NCBI GenBank assembly: GCA_038230275.1
Contig: JBBRNO010000201.1
Location: 1-9,228 of the forward strand
Length of the DNA: 9,228 nt
Reading direction: 5' to 3'
From: JANXXV01 sp038230275
GTDB lineage: Bacteria; Acidobacteriota; Terriglobia; Bryobacterales; Bryobacteraceae
Position 1 is the stretch's first letter, and every line of letters begins with the position of its first letter. Shown here one piece after another: positions 1 to 6,410 of this stretch. The notes beneath the pieces were generated by a model. The model ran no database searches, had not been told where the DNA came from, and saw only the letters and a program-made list of their open reading frames with translations. The position numbers were made by a program, and so were the translations under genes.

Positions 1-56
1 GCTGGCTGCGGTTGCTCTGGGATTTCCACTAAGATCCCTTGTGCTTCAGGTTCCAT
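1..56 (-). CDS. Possible 5' end of a leftward gene, cut by the window edge
   Basis: An ATG on the minus strand at 56-54 opens a frame that runs off the left edge without a stop. Its first residues read MEPEAQGILVEIPEQPQPA, which I do not recognise. The support is positional. A -10-like GATAAT (minus strand, 68-63) ends six bases before the ATG and a -35-like TTCACT lies 16 bases further upstream, so a transcript would begin at or next to the start codon, as proposed for two other genes in this window. There is no Shine-Dalgarno sequence. Only about 18 codons are visible. A plus-strand frame also ends here (stop TAA at 56-58, tail LAAVALGFPLRSLVLQVP) and could instead be the end of a gene entering from the left. 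The call is tentative. Confidence 0.3.
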   Translation of the reverse strand, partial: MEPEAQGILVEIPEQPQP

Positions 57-62
57 AAACCG

Positions 63-90
63 ATTATCGCCTAAAACATTTTAGAGTGAA
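63..90 (-). promoter_or_regulatory. Putative leftward promoter with a palindrome in its spacer
   Basis: Read on the minus strand, TTCACT (90-85, four of six matches to TTGACA) and GATAAT (68-63, five of six matches to TATAAT) are separated by 16 bases. Fourteen of those bases are the palindrome CTAAAACATTTTAG (71-84). A repressor bound there would cover the RNA polymerase site. The elements are seen in the sequence; promoter activity is inferred from spacing and from the ATG just downstream at 56. Confidence 0.4.
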
Positions 91-103
91 CATGTTTTAA
101 GTG
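71..103. repeat. Cluster of inverted and direct half-sites, possible operator
   Basis: CTAAAA-CA-TTTTAG (71-84) is a palindrome with 6-base arms. TAAAACAT (72-79) and ATGTTTTA (92-99) form a second, perfect 8-base inverted repeat around a 12-base loop. Read as direct repeats, CATTTTAGAGTG (77-88) and CATGTTTTAAGTG (91-103) are near copies. Three related half-sites in 33 AT-rich bases beside a promoter-like pair suggest a transcription-factor binding region. No T-tract follows either stem in a way that would suggest a terminator. The regulator is unknown. Confidence 0.4.
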
Positions 104-296
104 GCCATTCTCGATTTTTTCACACCTTCTGAGGGAGCGGTACCCACGAACTTTTGCCAGTTTGGTACAAGATAATCTCACCAGAGGTATCGCAGCCCTC
201 CTCTTTCTCTGGCTAATTACTGGCGAACGCTCTGCCCGGCGCATGTGGACCAACATAGCCAAGCCACCGCCCTGCCGATGGTCTTCGATAAATCCC
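101..296. other. Non-coding stretch with no recognised feature
   Basis: Reading frames here are short, lack a ribosome-binding site and give arginine- or serine-rich translations typical of chance. I see no tRNA cloverleaf, rRNA motif, insertion-sequence end or hairpin followed by a T-run. A five-base GACCA (248-252)/TGGTC (279-283) pair is too weak to call a terminator for the relic gene that ends at 297. Confidence 0.5.
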
Positions 297-1317
297 CTAA
301 GGAATCGTGTATTGTTTGATCAACCCCGTATCCAGCTCCGAAATGAAAATATCACCAGGGGCGGAATCTAAAACCATGCTCGTCGGAGTCACCAGATGCC
401 CCAGCACCACCTGGCCCACTTCTCCGTCATAGCGCGTAAGCCGCCCTGGCACCGGCTTCGCCGACCCAAGCTTGCCGCTGAATGCCAATACCCAGAATTG
501 TGTTCTGCCATTGGTCCTGCGGGCAGCCGTATCAATCGCTGAAGACAAATTGGCGATGAATACGCTCGAATCGCCCGTCTGTGAATTCACCAGCACCGCT
601 CGCGAAACGCCCGGTGTAAATGGAAATCCAGTCAACTGCTTAATCAGCAGCGAATCGTCATACGCGTGAATGCTGTCGGCAACGGCATCACTAACCGGCG
701 GTCCCGGAACGTTCGATTTCGAAGGATCGAATCGCGTAACCACCTTGCTGCGCCCGGTACTCGTGTTCACTCGAAGCACCGTATTCATTCGGGCGTCGAT
801 TACGAACGAAGTGTCAAGAAAATTCACCAAAACATCAATGCTGGCTTCATCGCCGGCGGTCCCTGCAACGTGACGGTATTGCCATCCAGCAGCGCGCTCT
901 GATCCGCCGCCTTCAGCGTCAGTCCACCAGAAAATGTGTCCAGATCGGTGCTCAACGTCACTCTAAGAATGGAGCTAAACAAACCGGAACTCACCCCATC
1001 GGGATTGACAATCGAAGTTCCCTGGTTAGCACCGTTCCGAAGCACATCGCCCTCGCCCAGCAGGACGAACAGTGTCCGGCCCTGCACCACCACGCCAGCG
1101 ACGCCATCGGGATTCAGATTCGGCGCTGCAAGCCCGGACGGGGTCCGTCAATCAGAGTCCGGCGCGTCCCCTTGCGCGTAACGATAGAGACGCGGCCACT
1201 ATTCGGAGTCTTGTCATTCTCCGATACCAGCAGATCCCCGCCGGGAGTGAACGCAAGCCGAATAGGATTCACCAGTCCCGTGGCCGGATCGGTAGTGGTT
1301 TGAGCAGGAATAGTCAT
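297..1317 (-). pseudogene. ScyD/ScyE-like secreted beta-propeller relic, frameshifted
   Basis: Three minus-strand pieces in three frames join into one propeller-like protein. Piece 1 (1317 to about 1140) reads TGLVNPIRLAFTPGGDLLVS, an NHL/SMP-30-like blade. Piece 2 (about 1140 to about 860) contains GRTLFVLLGEGDVLRNG and ends in LLDGNTVTL. Piece 3 (about 860 to 297) reads DEASIDVLVNF, then MNTVLRVNTSTGRSKVV, GFPFTPGVSR and a closing blade GDIFISELDTGLIKQYTIP. At 1140-1143 one missing base in a G run turns an expected DGLPSGLAAPN into DGPRPGLQRRI-stop. A second one-base loss lies between about 847 and 868. No signal peptide precedes the first blade, although secreted members normally have one, and the join VNF-LDTSFVIDA looks shorter than I expect from the family, suggesting an internal deletion. 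About 7 kb of neighbouring coding sequence is free of frameshifts, which argues against general sequencing error. Family membership is recognised from memory of such proteins, not from a search. Confidence 0.72.
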
Positions 1318-1339
1318 GGGCCATCGCAACTCGCGCCCT

Positions 1340-1369
1340 TTGTCTTCGGAATGGCAGGCGCGATAGAAT
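1340..1369 (+). promoter_or_regulatory. Putative promoter of the hydrolase gene, very short leader
   Basis: TTGTCT (1340-1345, four of six matches to TTGACA) and TAGAAT (1364-1369, five of six matches to TATAAT) are 18 bases apart. The -10 box lies in the 10-mer CGATAGAATA (1361-1370). The start codon is at 1382, so transcription would begin about 5-7 bases before it, leaving no room for a Shine-Dalgarno sequence, and none is seen. The same 10-mer recurs at 3889-3898 in the same setting. Confidence 0.5.
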
Positions 1370-1381
1370 ACCCTCACACCA

Positions 1382-3040
1382 ATGCACCTTCGAATCCTTG
1401 CACTCCTCACAGCCTCGTCCGCGCTCCTTTTCGCGCAGACCGTGCCGCCAATGCCCGCCACCGTGATTCACGAAGCCAACATCGAATATTCAAACGTCGG
1501 CGGCAAGGTGGAGATGGACATTGTCCGGCCTCGCGCCGAGTCCGCAGAACCGCGCCCCGTCATATTGCTGATTCACGGTGGCGGCTTCCGCGCCGGCAAC
1601 CGCCAGAGCTATCTGCCCGAAGCCATTCGCCTGGCCGAACGCGGCTATGTCGCGGCCACTGCCAGTTATCGTCTGGCTCCGCGAAATCAATTTCCCGCGC
1701 CGGTTCATGACGTCAAAGCGGCCGTCCGCTTCCTGCGCGCGAACGCCGCGAAATACGGCATCGATTCCGAACGCATCGGCGTTATGGGCGGCAGTGCCGG
1801 CGGGCACCTGGTGTTGTTCCTGGGCCTCACCAGTGGTGTCGAAGAGTTTGAAGGCTCGGGTCCAAACCGCCAATTCTCCAGCAAAGTTTCGTGCGTGGTC
1901 GACTATTACGGACCAACCGACTTCACGCAATCGTATTCGAAGAGCGTGGACGCGGCGCAAGTGTTGCCGCAATTCCTCGGCGGCGATCTGGACCATGCCC
2001 GGCCCGCCCATATTCGCGCCAGCCCGCTGAATTGGGTTACTCCCAACGCTGCCCCCACCCTGATCATCCACGGCACCAAGGACGCCTATGTAGCCTATGA
2101 ACAGTCCTCGTGGCTGCTGGAGCGCATGCTCAACGCCGGCGTGCAGACCGAACTCGAAACCATCTCAGGCGCCGGTCATGGATTCAAAGGCGCGGACAAG
2201 GAGAAAGCGGAACAACGGGCATTCGCCTTCTTCGATCAGCAGTTGAAAGAGAAGGTTCCGCAGCGCCACATTCTGATTTCCGATCACGGCCCCACCGGCG
2301 AAATCATCGCCATGGAATGGCCTTCGGGCAAGGTGCTGTGGACCAAGCCGAACGAACGCAGTCACGATGTGCAGGCACTGCCGAACGGGCACGTGCTCTT
2401 CACGCTAGGTTCCAGGAAGTCCGTGTCTGAGCTCGATCAGAATCATCACGAAGTCTGGACGTACGGCGCCGCCGAAGGGCTTGAGCATCCCTTGAGTGCC
2501 CAGCGCCTGCCGAATGGAAACACTCTGATCGGTGACGCGAAATTGGGCCGCGTAATTGAAGTCACGCCCGGCAAGAAGATCGTGTGGAAGTACGAAACGC
2601 CGGACATCGCCAACATGCGCATGCGCAATAGCCACCGCACCGATCAAGGCACCACGCTAATCGCCGTGGAGGCGGAAGCAAAAATCATTGAAGTGGATCA
2701 AACCGGAAAGACCGTCTGGCAGTGGCAGGCGCCGAACGGCAAGAACCGCCGCGCCTACCAGGCACGCCGGCTGGCCAACGGCAACACGTTGATATGCATT
2801 TCCGATCCCGGCGAACTGGTCGAAGTAGACCTGTCCGGCAAAGTCGTCCGTTCCATTGGCGGCACAAAATCGGACATTAACATGGGCTGGACCTCGGGTT
2901 TCGCGGTTTGGCCGAACGGGAATATCCTGATCGCCGACTATACCGGCAGGCGTCTGCTGGAAATTGATCCCGCCGGCAAATTGGTCAATGAAATGCGCAC
3001 CGGTGCGCGAACCGTAGCGAGTGTGGAGGTGCTGCCGTGA
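1382..3040 (+). CDS. Secreted alpha/beta hydrolase (esterase-like) fused to a beta-propeller
   Basis: A 552-residue exported protein. Residues 1-18 form a signal peptide (hydrophobic LALLTASSALL, cleavage near FAQ). Residues about 30-290 are an alpha/beta hydrolase of the BD-FAE/esterase-lipase type: oxyanion motif HGGG (65-68), nucleophile elbow GGSAGG with Ser138, acid Asp234 in HGTKD, and His266 in GAGHGF, so the triad is complete. Residues about 296-552 are a separate PQQ/WD40-like beta-propeller. Its blade motif (LPNGH, LPNGNTLI, TDQGTTLI, LANGNTLI, WPNGNILI) recurs at residues 333, 376, 420, 464 and 510, a regular step of 43-46, implying about six blades. A likely activity is hydrolysis of ester-linked groups on carbohydrates or small organics in the periplasm or outside the cell; the substrate is unknown. 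The propeller may bind substrate or a partner. The hydrolase part alone would be a normal-length enzyme, so the propeller is an addition. The gene overlaps the next one by four bases. Confidence 0.85.
   Translation: MHLRILALLTASSALLFAQTVPPMPATVIHEANIEYSNVGGKVEMDIVRPRAESAEPRPVILLIHGGGFRAGNRQSYLPEAIRLAERGYVAATASYRLAPRNQFPAPVHDVKAAVRFLRANAAKYGIDSERIGVMGGSAGGHLVLFLGLTSGVEEFEGSGPNRQFSSKVSCVVDYYGPTDFTQSYSKSVDAAQVLPQFLGGDLDHARPAHIRASPLNWVTPNAAPTLIIHGTKDAYVAYEQSSWLLERMLNAGVQTELETISGAGHGFKGADKEKAEQRAFAFFDQQLKEKVPQRHILISDHGPTGEIIAMEWPSGKVLWTKPNERSHDVQALPNGHVLFTLGSRKSVSELDQNHHEVWTYGAAEGLEHPLSAQRLPNGNTLIGDAKLGRVIEVTPGKKIVWKYETPDIANMRMRNSHRTDQGTTLIAVEAEAKIIEVDQTGKTVWQWQAPNGKNRRAYQARRLANGNTLICISDPGELVEVDLSGKVVRSIGGTKSDINMGWTSGFAVWPNGNILIADYTGRRLLEIDPAGKLVNEMRTGARTVASVEVLP
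3025..3030 (+). promoter_or_regulatory. Shine-Dalgarno GGAGGT fixing the GTG start at 3037
   Basis: GGAGGT lies six bases before GTG 3037 and inside the end of the hydrolase coding region. It is the best ribosome-binding site I found in the window. It supports the GTG start and translational coupling through the GTGA overlap. Confidence 0.7.
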
Positions 3041-3885
3041 AGACAACAAGAAGAGACTTGATCGTGGGATCCCTCGCTGCAAGCGTTGCGGCGAATCAAA
3101 TTCAAGCCCAGTCCGCCGGCCTCGAAAAGTTCGTCCGGTTTCAGCATGGCCCGGCCACGTCGTACGGCATTGTCACCGGCGAAACGGTGGAAGCAATTCA
3201 AGGCGATCTCTTTGGCGCGCACAAGAAGACCGGCGGCAAACACAAGCTAAGCGAAGTGAAACTGCTGACGCCGTGCACGCCATCCAAAGTGCTGGCCGTG
3301 GGCTTGAATTACAAGAGCCACATTGGCACCCGGAAGGCGCCCACCGCGCCTGAAATCTTCTATAAGCCCATCACCTGCCTCCAGAATCCCGGTGATCCCA
3401 TCATCATCCCGAAGGATTCACAAAATACCCACTACGAAGGGGAACTCGTAATCGTCATGGGGAAGAAGGCGTCGCACATCTCGGCTGCGGAAGCCAAATC
3501 CACTATCTTTGGTGTCTGCTGCGGTAACGATGTGTCGGAGCGAGATTGGCAAGGCGGTCCGAACAAAGATCTGCAGTGGTGGCGCGCCAAGGGCGCCGAC
3601 ACATTCGGTCCCCTGGGGCCAATGATCGTGCGCGGCATCGACTACGGAAACGTCATGCTACAAACCAGGCTGAACGGCGCCGTGGTGCAGAAGTCCAACA
3701 CGTCAGACCTGCTTTTCGACTGCCACGCCATTGTCAGCTACATCAGCCAATACGTCACCTTGATACCCGGCGACGTCATCTACACCGGCACTCCCGGCAG
3801 CACCAAGAAGATGAGTCCGGCGGATGTAGTGGAAGTCGAAATCGAGGGCGTTGGCATCCTTCGAAACCCGATAGCTGCCGCGTGA
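3037..3885 (+). CDS. Fumarylacetoacetate hydrolase (FAH) family protein with Tat-like leader
   Basis: A 282-residue member of the FAH superfamily, which includes hydroxymuconate isomerase/decarboxylases, ureidoglycolate lyase-like enzymes and acylpyruvases. Family marks: GLNYKSH (89-95); the metal-ligand set Glu134 and Glu136 in HYEGEL with Asp165 in GNDVSERD; then WWRAKGADTFGPLGP (181-195), SNTSDLLF (220-227) and IYTGTPGST (248-256). The fold and metal site (Mg or Mn in relatives) look intact, so it is probably an active enzyme acting on a keto/enol acid; the substrate cannot be deduced. Most relatives are cytoplasmic, but residues 1-25 read TTRRDLIVGS, a hydrophobic stretch and an IQAQ-S cleavage-like site, a twin-arginine-type signal suggesting export after folding. 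Mature FAH homology begins near residue 30, so the leader is an extension. The GTG start is fixed by GGAGGT at 3025-3030 and overlaps the hydrolase stop, so the two are coupled. Confidence 0.85.
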   Translation: MKTTRRDLIVGSLAASVAANQIQAQSAGLEKFVRFQHGPATSYGIVTGETVEAIQGDLFGAHKKTGGKHKLSEVKLLTPCTPSKVLAVGLNYKSHIGTRKAPTAPEIFYKPITCLQNPGDPIIIPKDSQNTHYEGELVIVMGKKASHISAAEAKSTIFGVCCGNDVSERDWQGGPNKDLQWWRAKGADTFGPLGPMIVRGIDYGNVMLQTRLNGAVVQKSNTSDLLFDCHAIVSYISQYVTLIPGDVIYTGTPGSTKKMSPADVVEVEIEGVGILRNPIAAA

Positions 3886-3888
3886 CTT

Positions 3889-3898
3889 CGATAGAATA
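3889..3898 (+). promoter_or_regulatory. CGATAGAATA box, putative internal promoter before the PSD1 gene
   Basis: The 28-base gap after the FAH gene contains CGATAGAATA, identical to the 10-mer at 1361-1370. TAGAAT (3892-3897) ends 16 bases before ATG 3914, so a start site near 3904 would leave a leader of about ten bases. No convincing -35 hexamer lies 16-19 bases upstream, since that stretch is the FAH gene's coding end. A weak purine stretch, GGACAGG (3901-3907), precedes the ATG. Confidence 0.4.
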
Positions 3899-3913
3899 GC
3901 GGACAGGCCTTCG

Positions 3914-6409
3914 ATGCGCACATCCGCTCTACTTGCTGCTTTTCTTCTTGCCGTCCCGCTGTCCGCGGCGGATCTCGCGGAGGATGCCGCGCTCATCCTG
4001 GAAACTAATTGTACTGGTTGCCACGGGGCAGATAAGCAGATGGGGAATCTGGATCTGCGCACCTTGGAATCCGCTCTGGAAGGCGGCGAACGCGGCTTGG
4101 CCGTTCAGCCGGGTAAATCGGCCGAAAGCCGCCTTTACAAATTCATAGCGGGTATTGAAAAGCCGTACATGCCGCCCGGAAAGCGGCTTCCAGCAGAAGA
4201 TATCGAAATCATCCGCCAGTGGATCGACGCCGGCGCGAAGGTGAATTCGAACGAGAAGCCGGAAGCGAAGCCTCCAGAGAACGCCCCGGTCATCAATACC
4301 AAGCCGGTCATTAATACCAAGATGGAAGAGCGCATCATCACCCCGCAGGACCGCCAGTATTGGGCGTTTGTCCCGCCAGCCCATCCGCCGCTCCCTCTAG
4401 TGGGCACTACTAATCCGGTGGACGCCTTCATTCTGGCCACACTGCAATCGAAGAAACTCAAGCCCGCCGCGCCCGCCGGCCGCCGCTCGCTCATCCGCCG
4501 TGCGTACCTGGATCTCACCGGCCTTCCGCCCACACTTGCAAACGTGCAAGCCTTTCTCAACGACCCCTCTCCCAACGCATTCTCCAAGGTGGTCGAGGAA
4601 CTGTTGGCCTCCCCGCATTACGGGGAACGCTGGGGCCGCCATTGGCTCGACACCGTTCGCTACGCCGATTCCGGCGGCTTTGAATACGACCGCGACCGCG
4701 ACAACGCCTGGCGCTATCGCGACTATGTCATCAAGGCATTCAATGATGACAAGCCATATAACCAGTTCGTGCAGGAACAAATCGCCGGAGACGAAATCGC
4801 GCCGAAATCCTATGAAGGCCGAATTGCCACCGGATACCTGCGGCTCGGCCTTGAGAACAATCTGAAGAACGAACAGACGCGCATGGATGAGTTGGATGAC
4901 CTGGTTGCCACCACATCGAACACGTTCCTTGCCCTCACCGTGGGCTGCGCCCGTTGCCACAATCACAAATTCGATCCGATAGCCCAGAAAGACTACTACC
5001 GTCTGCAAGCCGTCTTCTTCTCTACAAAAGCGGCGGAGTATCCTCTGGTGGACGAGGAGCAACTCAAGCGCTTTGACGCCGGACAGGCGCACGTCACGGA
5101 ACTGCAAGCTCCCCTGAAAGCCAAGCTCACCGCAATTGAGAAACCTTATAAAGACAAGCTGGTTGCGGAGAAGAAGAGCAAGCTGCCGGAATATGTACTG
5201 GCCGCCTTGAAGACCCCGGCGAACCAACGAACCGAAGGGCAAAAGTTGAACGCGGAACAGGTGGAGAAAACCCTATCCGCGGATCAGAAAGAAATCCTCG
5301 CCGTCATGGCGGAGGTGGACCTCCAACGGCATAAGCAGCTCACCAAGGAAATCGCCGATTTGGAGGAGCAGCGTCCCAGGCCTTTGCCCACCGCCATGGC
5401 AATTGCCGAAAAGGGCCGTGAAGCAATTGCGTCGTATTTCCTCTATCGCGGTAGTCCAGGCTCCAAGGGCTCACTCATGAAACCCGGTGTGATCGGCGTC
5501 GCCACTCACGCTGAGTGGCAGTTTCCGGAGCCGCCTGCGGATGCAACCACAACCTGGCGCCGCCGCGGACTGGCCGCGTGGATTGCCACCCCCGAAAACC
5601 CGCTCACAGCCCGCGTGATGGTGAACCGCATCTGGCAGCATCATTTCGGCGAGGGCATTGTCCGCACACCGAACAACTTCGGCAAGATGGGCGAACGCCC
5701 CACCCATCCGGAACTGCTCGATTGGTTGGCCACTGAATTCGTGCAAAAGAATTGGAGCATAAAGGCCATCCATCGTCTCATCATGAACTCGCAGACCTAT
5801 CAGCGGGCAAGTGACGATGTAGCCGCGAATCTTGAAATAGACGGTGAAAACCGCTACTTCTGGCGCATGCCCCGTCAGCGGCTGGAAGCCGAGGGCATCC
5901 GCGATTCCATGATGGCCGTAGCCGGGAATCTCGATCTGACGGTAGGCGGCTCGGCGGTCCATCCCTACATTGATCCTGCGCTTTTTCAATCCAGCAGCAA
6001 GCGCACCTGGGTGGGCAAGCCCGACACTGATCCCGAAACTTGGCGTCGCGGCGTCTACATTTTCTCCAAGCGTTCCATCCCGCTGCCCATGCTGGAAGTG
6101 TTCGATAAGCCGGATTCGGTTGGCTCTTGCGCGCGCCGGAACCGCAGCACCATCGCCCCCCAGGCCCTCATCTTGATGAACAACAGTTTCGTCTTGATGG
6201 AAGCGAAAATGTTCGCCGATCGCCTCCGCCGCGATGCCGGAGAAGATCCCGCCGCGCAGGCAAAGCTGGCGTTTGAACTGGCGCTGAGCCGTCCGCCCAG
6301 CCACTCCGAATCGGAAACCGCGGTCAAGTTCATTCGTGGAGACAAACAAGGCCTGGTGGATTTCTGCCAGACGATTCTCAATCTGAACGAATTCGTATAC
6401 ATCCCATAA
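3914..6409 (+). CDS. PSD1-type protein: planctomycete cytochrome c + DUF1549 + DUF1553
   Basis: An 831-residue exported protein. Residues 1-19 are a signal peptide ending LSAA. Residues about 22-110 are a PSCyt1-type cytochrome c domain with heme motif CTGCH (33-37), likely distal ligand Met86 in MPPG, and closing helix IIRQWIDAGA. A flexible Pro/Lys-rich linker (about 111-140) follows. Residues about 165-372 are DUF1549 (PSCyt2): AYLDLTGLPPT, ERWGRHWLDTVRYADS, and CARCHNHKFDPI with a second CxxCH (345-349). Residues about 388-487 are a charged, probably coiled-coil helical insert. Residues about 547-810 are DUF1553 (PSD1): NPLTARVMVNRIWQHHFGEG, NNFGKMGERPTHPELLDWLA, SQTYQ, LEAEGIRDSM and a closing LNLNEFVY. 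Such proteins are abundant in Planctomycetota, Verrucomicrobiota and Acidobacteriota, almost always next to a DUF1501 gene as here. Their reaction is not established; heme motifs and export suggest a redox role outside the cytoplasm. Both CxxCH motifs are intact. The length is ordinary for a version lacking extra lectin domains. Confidence 0.92.
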   Translation: MRTSALLAAFLLAVPLSAADLAEDAALILETNCTGCHGADKQMGNLDLRTLESALEGGERGLAVQPGKSAESRLYKFIAGIEKPYMPPGKRLPAEDIEIIRQWIDAGAKVNSNEKPEAKPPENAPVINTKPVINTKMEERIITPQDRQYWAFVPPAHPPLPLVGTTNPVDAFILATLQSKKLKPAAPAGRRSLIRRAYLDLTGLPPTLANVQAFLNDPSPNAFSKVVEELLASPHYGERWGRHWLDTVRYADSGGFEYDRDRDNAWRYRDYVIKAFNDDKPYNQFVQEQIAGDEIAPKSYEGRIATGYLRLGLENNLKNEQTRMDELDDLVATTSNTFLALTVGCARCHNHKFDPIAQKDYYRLQAVFFSTKAAEYPLVDEEQLKRFDAGQAHVTELQAPLKAKLTAIEKPYKDKLVAEKKSKLPEYVLAALKTPANQRTEGQKLNAEQVEKTLSADQKEILAVMAEVDLQRHKQLTKEIADLEEQRPRPLPTAMAIAEKGREAIASYFLYRGSPGSKGSLMKPGVIGVATHAEWQFPEPPADATTTWRRRGLAAWIATPENPLTARVMVNRIWQHHFGEGIVRTPNNFGKMGERPTHPELLDWLATEFVQKNWSIKAIHRLIMNSQTYQRASDDVAANLEIDGENRYFWRMPRQRLEAEGIRDSMMAVAGNLDLTVGGSAVHPYIDPALFQSSSKRTWVGKPDTDPETWRRGVYIFSKRSIPLPMLEVFDKPDSVGSCARRNRSTIAPQALILMNNSFVLMEAKMFADRLRRDAGEDPAAQAKLAFELALSRPPSHSESETAVKFIRGDKQGLVDFCQTILNLNEFVYIP
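4286..4321 (+). repeat. Tandem 18-bp duplication inside the PSD1 gene (PVINTK twice)
   Basis: CCGGTCATCAATACCAAG (4286-4303) is followed directly by a copy with one C-to-T change (4304-4321). It encodes PVINTK twice (residues 125-136) in the linker between the cytochrome c and DUF1549 domains. The single synonymous difference indicates a fairly recent in-frame duplication, tolerated in a flexible region. Confidence 0.8.
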
Positions 6410-6410
6410 C

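Noticed and set aside
248..283. GACCA...TGGTC pair as a terminator for the relic gene
   Set aside because: Five-base arms with a 26-base loop and no T-tract on the minus strand are not enough for an intrinsic terminator.
162..371. Plus-strand frame of 69 codons with a short hydrophobic segment (IAALLFLWLITG)
   Set aside because: No ribosome-binding site, overlap with the end of the relic gene, and an otherwise random-looking translation. It could be a small membrane peptide, but nothing beyond the hydrophobic run supports it.
1072..1710. Plus-strand open frame of 212 codons crossing the hydrolase start
   Set aside because: Its translation is rich in Arg, Ser and Pro with no motif. It overlaps both the ScyD-like relic and the start of the hydrolase gene, which has a signal peptide and catalytic motifs in another frame.
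1490..2071. Minus-strand open frame of 193 codons
   Set aside because: Antisense to the hydrolase catalytic core, which carries HGGG, GGSAGG and the rest of the triad. No motif on this strand.
4397..5242. Minus-strand open frame of 281 codons
   Set aside because: Antisense to the DUF1549 region. The opposite strand encodes conserved family motifs, and this frame shows none.
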